The notes under the pieces were generated by a model that was not told the DNA's origin, searched no databases, and saw only the letters and a program-made list of their open reading frames with translations. This document shows, one piece after another, positions 23,179 through 31,268 of a stretch of DNA of 32,558 nucleotides. The position numbers and the translations under genes were made by a program. The stretch's first letter is position 1; each line of letters starts with the position of its first letter. The stretch spans positions 1 through 32,558 of the forward strand of contig DHVJ01000016.1 of the NCBI GenBank assembly GCA_002412595.1. Direction: 5' to 3'. This stretch comes from Anaerolineaceae bacterium UBA5211. GTDB taxonomy: Bacteria > Chloroflexota > Anaerolineae > Anaerolineales > Anaerolineaceae.

Positions 23179-23901
23179 TCAGGAAATGCCGGCGATCATC
23201 TCGTTGATCTTCTGAATGCCGTTCGGAAGGATGGCTTCCACCAATTTCTGCCCGTATTCGCGCGAGGCGCGCCGCGGGTAGCGCCTGCGGATGTATTCCG
23301 GAATGCCGTCCATGGGCAGCTCGACCGTCTCCGGCGCGTTACTCATATCGACTAATTCGGGATAGTAATACAGCATCATGGAGGTTTCCCATTCGGCTGC
23401 GTGGTCGCTGGCATACGGCCAGGTCAGGCTGACGTCGCCCAAATCCTCGATATATTCCTCGCAGAAATCCGGCGGTGCCATGAAATATCCCTGGATCTCT
23501 TTAACCTGCTCGATACCGGCCATGATGGCGGCATAATGCTCATTCTCGAAATGCCCGCTCATCAGGATAGCCTGGGTGAAGCCCATCTTGGCATACCCGC
23601 GCAGCAGCTCGGCGATCAGGTTGGCCAGCGTGCTCTCCGCAACCGTGTCCACCGTGCCGAAATAGCCCTCTTCCGGCTGCAGGTTGCGGCTGATGCCGCA
23701 GGCCAGCGTGGGCGCCACAATCACGCCCGTCCCGCGCGAGATATCCTCGCACACGCTCTCGGTGATGAGCGTGTCCACACCCAGCGGCAGGTGGCTGGAA
23801 TGCCACTCGATCGTTCCAATCGGGATCAGGATCAGCGGTTTTTCCGCCACAATGGTTTTGATTTCGGTAATACGCAGGTCGGTCAGTCGTTTGGGTTCCA
23901 T
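23179..23901 (-). CDS. Creatininase-family amidohydrolase
   Basis: The 240-residue protein starts after AAAGG. It carries the metal site of creatininase: GTIEWHSSHLPLGVDT gives Glu32, His34 and Asp43, and MSGHFENE gives His117 and Glu119. The GHxEN form is that of true creatinine amidohydrolase, whereas many relatives (mycofactocin MftE type) have NGHGGN. The segment DHAAEWETSMML is the third conserved region. By family it would open a cyclic amide such as creatinine using zinc or manganese, in the cytoplasm. No creatinase or sarcosine oxidase gene is nearby, so the natural substrate is open. It is transcribed alone. Confidence 0.88.
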   Translation of the reverse strand: MEPKRLTDLRITEIKTIVAEKPLILIPIGTIEWHSSHLPLGVDTLITESVCEDISRGTGVIVAPTLACGISRNLQPEEGYFGTVDTVAESTLANLIAELLRGYAKMGFTQAILMSGHFENEHYAAIMAGIEQVKEIQGYFMAPPDFCEEYIEDLGDVSLTWPYASDHAAEWETSMMLYYYPELVDMSNAPETVELPMDGIPEYIRRRYPRRASREYGQKLVEAILPNGIQKINEMIAGIS

Positions 23902-24129
23902 AGAAAACCTTTCAATAATTATGCCAAATTCAGCCTATTATTATAAAGTCGAATGAGCCAGGCACGCCCATTTTTCCGGTTCAACCCATACTATTTTTAG
24001 CCCCTTCATTACCAGCCCTAAATAATACCAATCTAATACTTTCATTGATTACATATCACCCGTCAATCCGTTATTATAGTTTTATATCATTATTTATCAG
24101 TACGTAAAATGTAATCATCATGGGACATT

Positions 24130-25266
24130 ATGAGCAAAGATCAACTCGTTATCGTTTTTGTCATTGATATTTACGACGGCGGGAAAAATGGTACTTCGGC
24201 CTCGGCCCGGCGCACGGCCGAGTACCTGCGCCGCAGGGGTCATCAGGTACGTGTAATCTCCACCGGTTTGCCTGAGGCGGATAAATTCCTGGTGCCGGTT
24301 AAATCCATCCCGGTGGTTAGCGCCGTAGCGGCCAAACAAAATTTTATCTTTGCCCAGCCGGTCGAGGATACCCTGCGCGCTGCCTTCAACGGCGCGGATA
24401 TTGTGCACCTGTTCCTGCCCATGCCGTTGGAGATCAAAGCCCTGGCCATCGCTCAGGAAATGGGCATTCCCTGTTCAGCAGCCTTTCACCTGCAGCCGGA
24501 AAACATCACCTATAACATCCACCAGGATGGCAATGAAGTGTTGGTGAATTTTGTCTATAACTATTTCTACAAAAGTTTTTATCACGCCTTCAGCCATATC
24601 CACTGTCCTTCCAACTTTATTGCCGGCCAGCTGCGCCAGCACGGCTATCCAGCCCAATTGCACGTAATCTCAAATGGCATTCCAGCCGCTTTCCAACCTT
24701 CATCCAGCCCCAACGGCCGTGCGCATGATACCTTTCAAATCCTCTCGGTGGGGCGCCTCGCGCCGGAGAAGCGCCACGACCTGCTCATCGAAGCGGTCAC
24801 CCTGTCACGCCACCGCCAACACATCCAACTGCACATCGCTGGCGACGGGCCCTGCCGCGAACACCTGGTCAAGCAGGGTCAGAGTCTGCCCCTCCCGCCC
24901 ACCTTCGGATATTACCAGCAGAACGAGTTGATCGCGCTGGCGCAATCCTGCGACCTGTACGCGCATCCATCCGACGTCGAAATTGAAGCCATCGCTTGCC
25001 TGGAAGCCATCGCCTGCGGTCTGGTGCCGGTCATTTCCAACTCCAAAAGGTCTGCCACACCGCAGTTTGCCCTGGACGAACGCAGCCTGTTCCAGGCCGG
25101 CAGCGCGGCTGACCTTGCCGCCCGCATCGACTACTGGATTGAAGATATTGCGGAACGGGCGCATATGTCGCGCGAATACGCAAAAAGCGCCCAGGGTTTC
25201 AGTCTGGATGAATGCTCACTACAAATGGAAGCCATGTTCCATGAGGTAATTGGCGATGAAGGCTGA
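24130..25266 (+). CDS. GT4 glycosyltransferase
   Basis: The 378-residue protein has the two Rossmann halves of GT-B enzymes. The N-half shows the glycine-rich loop GGKNGTSASARRTAEYLRRR and DIVHLFLPMPLEIKALAIAQ. The C-half shows ILSVGRLAPEKRHDLLIEAV, LHIAGDGP, and the donor motif EIEAIACLEAIACGLVPVIS, whose two glutamates match the EX7E pattern of retaining GT4 enzymes. It transfers a sugar from a nucleotide donor; layout and pairing with PlsC suggest a lipid acceptor such as diacylglycerol. No signal peptide; probably peripheral at the membrane. The ribosome site is weak. Its end overlaps the plsC start by 11 bases. Confidence 0.92.
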   Translation: MSKDQLVIVFVIDIYDGGKNGTSASARRTAEYLRRRGHQVRVISTGLPEADKFLVPVKSIPVVSAVAAKQNFIFAQPVEDTLRAAFNGADIVHLFLPMPLEIKALAIAQEMGIPCSAAFHLQPENITYNIHQDGNEVLVNFVYNYFYKSFYHAFSHIHCPSNFIAGQLRQHGYPAQLHVISNGIPAAFQPSSSPNGRAHDTFQILSVGRLAPEKRHDLLIEAVTLSRHRQHIQLHIAGDGPCREHLVKQGQSLPLPPTFGYYQQNELIALAQSCDLYAHPSDVEIEAIACLEAIACGLVPVISNSKRSATPQFALDERSLFQAGSAADLAARIDYWIEDIAERAHMSREYAKSAQGFSLDECSLQMEAMFHEVIGDEG

Positions 25267-25927
25267 ATCGGAGCGGCTTCATTGGGACCGCCCGCTGCTA
25301 TCCATCATCCGCTTTCCCCTGTATTACTTCGTTGCCATGCCGGTGCTGGCGCTGGTCAACTGGCTGGTTTTTGGCTTGCGTATTCAAGGCCGCCGGCAGC
25401 TAAAAAACATGCCTAAAATGATAGTGGTCTGCAACCACACCCATTATCTGGATTGCACCATGATGACATTAGCCACTTTCCCGCGCCAGCTGGTTTTCTT
25501 CTCGCAAAAAAGCAATTTCAAGCTGCCGGTGGCCGGCTTCATCCTGCGCCTGACCGGGGCTAACGCTATTGGCAGTACCTTCAGTGAAATCAAGAAATTT
25601 GAGAATGACGCGGTGGAAAAAGTCCGCAAGGGTGTCTGGTTGGCCATCTTTCCGGAGGGCAACTTGAGCATTTTCAACCCGGTGCTGCAGCCCTTTAAAA
25701 AAGGCGCTTTTCACATCGCCTGTCAAGCCGGGGTTCCTGTGTTGCCGATGGTCATTGTCAAGCGCTCTGCCGGCGACCTGTGGCACAGACTCACTCGCCT
25801 GCCCGCCCTGACCCTGAAAATGCTCCCGCCCCTCTACCCGGACCCTGAATTGGACAAATTTGTGGCTGCCGAACGTCTGCGCGACCAAACCTTCGCGGTT
25901 ATGGCTGAAGCAATGGGTAAGGATTGA
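25256..25927 (+). CDS. PlsC-type 1-acylglycerol-3-phosphate acyltransferase
   Basis: Start ATG 25256, with GAGG about ten bases upstream, gives 223 residues; a TTG two codons earlier is possible. A hydrophobic N-terminal segment (IIRFPLYYFVAMPVLALVNWLVFGL, read in two halves around Met28) anchors it to the membrane. The catalytic HX4D motif is NHTHYLD (His61, Asp66), and the phosphate-binding motif is FPEGNLS (residues 132-138), where most relatives have FPEGTRS. It would add the second acyl chain to lysophosphatidic acid or a related lipid. The overlap with the glycosyltransferase gene points to a joint role in membrane glycolipid assembly. Confidence 0.92.
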   Translation: MKAESERLHWDRPLLSIIRFPLYYFVAMPVLALVNWLVFGLRIQGRRQLKNMPKMIVVCNHTHYLDCTMMTLATFPRQLVFFSQKSNFKLPVAGFILRLTGANAIGSTFSEIKKFENDAVEKVRKGVWLAIFPEGNLSIFNPVLQPFKKGAFHIACQAGVPVLPMVIVKRSAGDLWHRLTRLPALTLKMLPPLYPDPELDKFVAAERLRDQTFAVMAEAMGKD

Positions 25928-25932
25928 ATCAA

Positions 25933-25984
25933 ATCAATTTTGCCCCACCCCTTCGACAAGCTCCGGGAGCAGGGCAAAATTGAT
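25933..25984. terminator. 13-bp perfect inverted repeat at converging gene ends
   Basis: ATCAATTTTGCCC (25933-25945) pairs with GGGCAAAATTGAT (25972-25984). The 26-base loop contains the common intergenic unit CCCTTCGACAAGCTC. No T-run is present; it probably acts as a bidirectional 3'-end hairpin or is itself a repeat. Confidence 0.55.
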
Positions 25985-26025
25985 CTTAGGCCGGCATACT
26001 AAAGACAACAACCGGCATATTTTGT

Positions 26026-26418
26026 TCAGTCCACCATCTCTACCTGCGCATGCCGGATGCCATCACACAACTTCGCTTGCTCCATAAACGCCTGCTCTCC
26101 GGTTCGGAAGAAAAGATGCAGCCAGCGGTACTGCGCCTCCCACAAGGCCGCGCTGTCGCGCGCATATTTCGAGTTGGGATGGATATGGATATCCAACAGC
26201 ACCTGTGCCAGCAATTCCTGCGCCTGGTCGCTGTCCTCTGTCATCAGCAGTTCCCTGGACTGCCGCTCTACTTCACGATAGTCCTGCCAGGACTGCTCGA
26301 ACAACGATCGGCTTTCATCCCCGCCTTCCGCTTCATCTGTATTGCGCGCAATATATTCCAATATCTCCGCAGCGGTCAGTTTTTCCTGCAGATAATCCAA
26401 GGAAGCTTTCTCAGTCAT
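26026..26418 (-). CDS. Small helical protein coupled to the secreted toroid protein gene
   Basis: This 130-residue protein (start ATG 26418; a TTG at 26427, overlapping the upstream stop, is possible) is soluble, acidic and almost entirely helical, with long amphipathic runs (LQEKLTAAEILEYIARN, YREVERQSRELLM, AQELLAQVLLDIHI). There is no signal peptide, so it stays in the cytoplasm. I do not recognise the family. It starts five bases after the stop of the secreted protein gene and has no clear ribosome site, so translation is probably coupled. The pairing of a secreted carbohydrate-like protein with a small cytoplasmic helical one is unexplained. Confidence 0.75.
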   Translation of the reverse strand: MTEKASLDYLQEKLTAAEILEYIARNTDEAEGGDESRSLFEQSWQDYREVERQSRELLMTEDSDQAQELLAQVLLDIHIHPNSKYARDSAALWEAQYRWLHLFFRTGEQAFMEQAKLCDGIRHAQVEMVD

Positions 26419-26423
26419 GTGGA

Positions 26424-28304
26424 TCAAAACGCGTACGGGTTAAAGCCGTTCACCGCCATCACATACCAGGCCGCCGGAGCGATGTGCGGGATATTGCGGT
26501 AGGTCCAGGGATCTCCGGTGAACAGGTCGAACCCGGTGGAGAGTTCTGCCACCGTTGCCGCGGGGAAAGCACCGTCTTCCAGTTGGACGGATTGCAGTGC
26601 ATCCAGCGCGGATTGTGCGTCTTCTTCCCGACCCGCTTCGCGCAGCGCCAGCGCCGTGAAGGCTGTGCCCTCCGGCCACCAGCCGCCGTTGCTGTTGGCC
26701 GCGTGGAAAGGATATCCTCCCTCAGAAGTCTGCATCCCTACGGTGGTGTCCAGTGCCGTCTGGTAAGGAGCGTAAACCGCCGCTCCCAGCGAGAGCAGCG
26801 ACCACACCTGCGCGTCCAGCACCAGGTTGTCTTTGTTGGGTGTAATGCCGTCATCCAGCGTGCCGGTATAGAAATATCCTTCTTCCTCGTCATACATAGA
26901 GATGATAAAGTCCAGCGCGCTTTCCGCGGCTGCGCCGTAGCGTTCCTCGCCTGTCAGCGCGTACAGCTGCTTGAAAACCGCGTACACGTCGATGTTGTGT
27001 TCGGTCGATTTATACGTCCAGGTTTCCATGCCGTCCTCCGCTTCGGGCCAGCCGTCGTAACCGGCTGTGAATCCGCTTGTCCCGTCCGCACAGTTATCCA
27101 GCACCCAGTCCATAGCCGTCTCGGCCAATTGCAGGTATTCTTCGCCGCCATATTCCTTATAATATTGCAGCAGCGCTAATGCCACAAACGAGCTGTTGCC
27201 CACATTTGTGCCCACTTGATACTGGTCCTCATAATATGTCTTAGCTTCCACGTCATACCAGCCTGGCAGGCGCGTGCCGCTCTCCCAACCCGGGAAAGGC
27301 CGGATATCGCCATAGACGTAGGCGTTGCGCACGCGGTCCGCTTGGTAGCGGTCGTTCTGCACGGCATAGACGAACGCATCCAGCAAGGTTTTTGCCTGTT
27401 CCTGTTCGCCATCTGAAATGAAAGCCAAAGCAGCCAGGGCGTTGTCGTAACTGAAGGCTGTGTTCTGAATGTACAGTTCGTCTGGGTCGTCGCGCGTATC
27501 AGTCTCGTAAGATTGGATCATGCGCGGGGCATCCTGCAGCATCTCGATCGGGCCCTCAAAGCGGATCTCGTCCAGGTAGAAGGTCGTTTCGCGGTCCCCG
27601 CTGTAAACCCCGCTCAACACGAAGCCAAAGCCATTGCCGATGTGTGATAAGTCGGCTCCGCTCAGGTCAATGCTGTATGGCTCCCATTCATTTGTGAGCA
27701 TGGTAAATCCCAGTGAAATCTTGACGCTGCTGTCAGGGTATTCCGCCATTCTGGCGTTGGTTTCTCCGTCATAACCCAGGCCGGCTGTGAAGAATTCCAC
27801 CACCTCGCCGCCCTCAGCACCTTTGGCCCAGAAGGTCAACTGCGTCGCTCCGCTCAGGTCCATTCCTGCGTCCGGCACATCACCGAAGTCGAGCTGCGCT
27901 TCCGTGCTGCCTTCCGGCAGGTAACCGTTCAGGAACAGCCAGCCGCCCCACGAGGCATCCGCCGTTTTGGCACGCACTTCGATGGCGCTGTCGCCCATGA
28001 AGGGGTCTTCCTGCCAATTTTCGTTCATGTCGTAGATATAATCAGAATTGCCGTCGTCGATCTTGGCCTTTTGCGTGAAATGGTTCAACGCCGAGGAAAA
28101 ATCGCGGTAAACATACAGCGCGTCTGCCGCGTCGCTCTGGCGCGCACTGAGGTAAGCTACCGCCGCATCCTTGGAGCTTTGGTACTGCGCGTATGGGTCT
28201 GCCTCGGGGTTTTCCTGTGCTTCCCCTTGCGCCGCCTGGATTGGTGCCGGCAGGCATACCGCGGCGATCATCGCGCAAATCAAAATGGTTATCAGTTTTT
28301 TCAT
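26424..28304 (-). CDS. Secreted protein with jelly-roll and alpha/alpha-toroid domains
   Basis: The 626-residue protein starts after GGGAG. Residues 1-24 are a signal peptide, probably cut after IQA. About 85-255 form a beta-sandwich like carbohydrate-binding modules (SGATQLTFWAKGAEGGEVVEF, EWEPYSIDLSGADLSHI, ETTFYLDEIRFEGP). From about 260 to the end there are helical repeats with the toroid pattern of glycan-active enzymes (AFSYDNALAALAFIS, NSSFVALALLQYY, HNIDVYAVFKQLYALTG, NLVLDAQVWSLLSLGAA, GTAFTALALREAGR, HIAPAAWYVMAVNGFNPY). It probably binds or cleaves polysaccharide outside the cell. Catalytic residues cannot be assigned by eye; candidates are acids in the WPEAEDG and NIDVY segments. 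Confidence 0.85.
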   Translation of the reverse strand: MKKLITILICAMIAAVCLPAPIQAAQGEAQENPEADPYAQYQSSKDAAVAYLSARQSDAADALYVYRDFSSALNHFTQKAKIDDGNSDYIYDMNENWQEDPFMGDSAIEVRAKTADASWGGWLFLNGYLPEGSTEAQLDFGDVPDAGMDLSGATQLTFWAKGAEGGEVVEFFTAGLGYDGETNARMAEYPDSSVKISLGFTMLTNEWEPYSIDLSGADLSHIGNGFGFVLSGVYSGDRETTFYLDEIRFEGPIEMLQDAPRMIQSYETDTRDDPDELYIQNTAFSYDNALAALAFISDGEQEQAKTLLDAFVYAVQNDRYQADRVRNAYVYGDIRPFPGWESGTRLPGWYDVEAKTYYEDQYQVGTNVGNSSFVALALLQYYKEYGGEEYLQLAETAMDWVLDNCADGTSGFTAGYDGWPEAEDGMETWTYKSTEHNIDVYAVFKQLYALTGEERYGAAAESALDFIISMYDEEEGYFYTGTLDDGITPNKDNLVLDAQVWSLLSLGAAVYAPYQTALDTTVGMQTSEGGYPFHAANSNGGWWPEGTAFTALALREAGREEDAQSALDALQSVQLEDGAFPAATVAELSTGFDLFTGDPWTYRNIPHIAPAAWYVMAVNGFNPYAF

Positions 28305-29005
28305 TGTTGGTTCTCCCTTTTGTCAGTATATCTTTGTAATCAATGGATCAATCTGTAAACTTAAAGGCCGAAACATACCCTGGTTATTTTGTTGATATTC
28401 TAAAAATAATTAAACAGAATTATGGATCCTGGAATGTGCTCATGCAATACAATCGGGAAAATCTCTCGACTGATATTAACACTTTACACGCTTACGCTAA
28501 AATCTTATGCCAGGTCCGGCACATTGTCAACGAAAAACGTCTATAAACACTTCGCCGAATGGTACCGCAGCCTTCCTCAATCCCTGTTTCTCGTAGCTCT
28601 TTGCTTTCGCAAAGTGCGGAGATACTCATCTCACAACCGCGAGTCTTCTGCGGCATGCGTGTTGGGGCAGGCCGTCACCGGAACAGGCAGGCAAGGCGGA
28701 GTACCGGTGAGAGGCACAAGTCATCGCGCTCCCTCCCCCTGCCAAATTGTCCAAAATAAAACGCATCGCGGCATTCAGGGGGAGGGTCAGAGGTGAGGGT
28801 CCATTTTCAGAGCAAAACACGGAGATACATAACTCGCCACTTTTCTCCCTCCTCATCCAATTTTCACGGCACAAATGTTTTTTATCACTTGTGTATATCC
28901 GTAAAATAAATTAATATTCTGGCATATTTGCTTATATAAGAAACAACTTGATTTAAAGAAGAAACACTCGAAGTAATATCATAGAACATAGTGGTGAAAG
29001 AATCA
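28305..29005. other. Non-coding, repeat-bearing interval
   Basis: No gene is supported; open frames here lack ribosome sites and overlap low-quality repeats. It contains the fourth palindromic repeat copy at 28731-28801 and then an AT-rich stretch (28860-28990) that presumably holds the promoter of the HTH/kinase operon, although no clear box pair was found. Confidence 0.6.
28731..28801. repeat. Palindromic dispersed repeat, copy 4
   Basis: CCCTCCCCCTG (28731-28741) is answered by CAGGGGGAGGG (28776-28786), followed by TCAGAGGTGAGGGTC, the same tail as the copy at 15638. The loop is 34 bases, longer than in the other copies. Confidence 0.65.
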
Positions 29006-29488
29006 ATGCAGGCAAAACAACCCAGGTCCGGCCAGGAGAAAAAATCAGAGAAGAAATCTACTCCGACCGGCGATTTTGTCGAAAAACTGTTTAAATCCTC
29101 CGACCCGGAGGAATTTATCCAGGATCACGCATGGGAAATGGACCCGCCGCCTTTTCACATCTATATCTCAAACATCTGCGCAACACGCGGACAGGTGCCC
29201 GAACAGGTCATCAAGCGCTCCGGTATCGAACGCACCTATGGGCATCAATTATTCAACGGCACGCGCAATCCTTCGCGTGAAAAAGCCATCCAGCTTGCTT
29301 TTGGTCTGGAACTGGATGTTGAAGAAACGCAAAGACTCCTGCTGATCGCGCAGGCAAGCGCCCTCTACCCCAAGCTCAGACGCGATGCCGCCATCCTGTA
29401 TTGCCTTGAACACAAGAAAAACATCCTGGAATTGCAGAGCATGCTTCAATCCTTGGGCTTAACGCTCCTGGGCAGCAGGGAAAAATGA
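29006..29488 (+). CDS. XRE-like HTH protein paired with the kinase
   Basis: GGTGA eight bases before ATG 29006 fixes the start over an upstream GTG, giving 160 residues. A polar N-terminus (about 1-25) is followed by a compact helical region: FHIYISNICATRGQ, QVIKRSGIERTYGHQLFNGTRNPSREKAIQLAFGL as an XRE-like helix-turn-helix (read in two parts around Tyr), and VEETQRLLLIAQASALYPKLRRDAAILYCLEH. Such HTH proteins next to Hanks kinases occur in other Gram-positive-type bacteria (from memory). The stop overlaps the kinase start by four bases (ATGA). It may bind DNA as an output or act as an adaptor or kinase substrate. Confidence 0.82.
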   Translation: MQAKQPRSGQEKKSEKKSTPTGDFVEKLFKSSDPEEFIQDHAWEMDPPPFHIYISNICATRGQVPEQVIKRSGIERTYGHQLFNGTRNPSREKAIQLAFGLELDVEETQRLLLIAQASALYPKLRRDAAILYCLEHKKNILELQSMLQSLGLTLLGSREK

Positions 29489-31092
29489 GCGACGATTTCA
29501 CTGAAAAATTTTTAGCCAGTTTTGACGACAGCCGTTATCCGCCGGATTTTCTGCAGCGTTACGAGTTGATGGAATGTCTCGCGCACAACGATTTGGGCGA
29601 AACCCTGCTGGTACGCGACCAACGCACCGATGAGTTATACGTGGCCAAATGCTACGCCGATCGCTCCCTCCTGCCGCGTACTTCCGAAAGCAGCCTGCTC
29701 AGAAATTTCCACCATGCAGGCTTGCCGGCTTTCATTGGCGAATACCAGAACGAGACCATGCTGTGCGTCGTACGCGGCTACGTAGAGGGCACACCGCTGG
29801 ACCAACTGGTGCGTCAAAGCCCGCTCACCCAGCGCCAATCATTGGCCATCGTCAGCCAGCTGTGCGACATCCTGACCTACCTGCACAGTCAAACCCCGCC
29901 CATCATCCACCGCGATATCAAACCGCAGAACATCATCGTGGACGCCCAGGGCAGCATCACCCTCATTGATTTCGGCATTTCACGCACCTATGACGAAAGC
30001 GCGCAGGCGGACACCATCTGCTTCGGCACGCGCCATTACGCCGCCCCCGAGCAGTACGGCTTCGCTCAAACCGACCCACGCACCGACGTCTTCTCAGTTG
30101 GCGTCCTGCTGGCCTGGCTGCTGACCGGCAGTGTTGATATCGAGGGAGCAAAGAAATCCATCTCCAACCGCCGCCTGCTCGCTGTCGTTGAAAAATGCAC
30201 CGCTTTCGACCCCAAAGACCGCTACAAGAGTGCCGCACAGCTCAAGGACGCCCTGGCCCGCCGTACGCGCCGCGGCCGCCGCACCGGACTGGCGGCCCTG
30301 GCCGGGCTGCTGCTGGTCAGCGCCGTGCTGCTGGTCAGCGCCGTGCTGCTGTTCCAGCGCAGCACAGGCAGCATCCGCTTCCGTGAACCGCTGATCGAGC
30401 AAGCTGTACACCTTTCGCTGGGTATGGATGAGAGCGCGCAGTTGACCGAAGCGGATCTTTTGGCCGTGAACCAGCTCTTTATCCTCGGCAACCAGGCGGC
30501 CGCGGATTACGTGGCTTTCAACGAGCTGGTGGAAGAATTTGCCCACGGCGGTGATATGGCACGCGGAGAAATCGAATCGCTGCAAGACCTGACCCAATTA
30601 AAAAACCTGCGCAACATTTCGCTGGCTTATCAAAGCTTCAGCGATTTGTCGCCCCTGGCAGAATTACCCAACCTGGAAGTGGTGGATTTGCGCAATAACC
30701 CGCAGGTCGCGGATGTTTCGGTACTGGCCGGCAGCCCGGTACTCACCTCCCTGACCGTTTTCGATACCTCCGTCTCCGACCTGTCCGTATTGAGCAGCTG
30801 CCCGCGCCTGATCTCGTTGGACGCAGGAGCCAGTTCGATCACCTCCATGCAGGCGCTGGCAGGGCTGGACGAATTGCAAATCCTGATGCTGCGTAATACC
30901 CCGCTGCGCAGCCTGGACGGTATTCAGGAACACGCTATGCTGCAGGAATTATATTTGTCGGAAACGCCGCTGAGCGACCTATCTCCTCTGCTGGAATTGC
31001 CGCGCCTGCAAAAGGTGGAAGTATCGGAGGATATGCGTCCCTACGCGGAAGCCATTGCGGATCGGGCAGGGTTCGAGATTGTCTATCCGTAA
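29485..31092 (+). CDS. Membrane Ser/Thr protein kinase with LRR ectodomain
   Basis: The 535-residue protein has a Hanks-type kinase domain (about 26-258), one membrane helix (about 268-290) and an outer part with leucine-rich repeats (about 365-515). Catalytic residues are intact: Lys55 in YVAKCYA, IHRDIKPQN with Asp144 and Asn149, DFG with Asp162, and APEQYGF. The glycine-rich loop is poor (LAHNDLGETLLV, a single Gly). The repeats run DLTQLKNLRNISLAY, LAELPNLEVVDLRNN, SVLSSCPRLISLDAG, LAGLDELQILMLRNT, like internalin-type LRRs. It probably senses an external ligand and signals inward to the coupled HTH protein. The membrane helix contains a perfect 18-bp tandem duplication. Confidence 0.93.
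   Translation: MSDDFTEKFLASFDDSRYPPDFLQRYELMECLAHNDLGETLLVRDQRTDELYVAKCYADRSLLPRTSESSLLRNFHHAGLPAFIGEYQNETMLCVVRGYVEGTPLDQLVRQSPLTQRQSLAIVSQLCDILTYLHSQTPPIIHRDIKPQNIIVDAQGSITLIDFGISRTYDESAQADTICFGTRHYAAPEQYGFAQTDPRTDVFSVGVLLAWLLTGSVDIEGAKKSISNRRLLAVVEKCTAFDPKDRYKSAAQLKDALARRTRRGRRTGLAALAGLLLVSAVLLVSAVLLFQRSTGSIRFREPLIEQAVHLSLGMDESAQLTEADLLAVNQLFILGNQAAADYVAFNELVEEFAHGGDMARGEIESLQDLTQLKNLRNISLAYQSFSDLSPLAELPNLEVVDLRNNPQVADVSVLAGSPVLTSLTVFDTSVSDLSVLSSCPRLISLDAGASSITSMQALAGLDELQILMLRNTPLRSLDGIQEHAMLQELYLSETPLSDLSPLLELPRLQKVEVSEDMRPYAEAIADRAGFEIVYP
30310..30345 (+). repeat. 18-bp tandem duplication inside the kinase membrane helix
   Basis: Bases 30310-30327 and 30328-30345 are identical (CTGCTGGTCAGCGCCGTG), encoding LLVSAV twice, followed by a partial third unit (CTGCTG). 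The reading frame is kept. Confidence 0.95.
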
Positions 31093-31268
31093 ATGTGTGC
31101 AGCTTGCACACCTATTCGGAAGCGAATCTCATTAGAATTGATGTGGGCGGATGCCCGGGCCCGAACAACCAACGGCCCACGCGAAGCGAAGTGAAAAGAT
31201 GAGACGGCCAACAATAAATAACGCATCCTACCTGTTGTTTCTTGATACCCCAACGGGGAGAACGAACC

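Noticed and set aside
26205..27179. Plus-strand open frame over the secreted toroid gene
   Set aside because: Arg/Pro/Gln-rich shadow composition, no ribosome site, and a well-formed protein on the opposite strand.
28343..28546. 67-codon plus-strand frame upstream of the HTH gene
   Set aside because: No ribosome site, unremarkable composition, and it begins just upstream of a divergent gene start.
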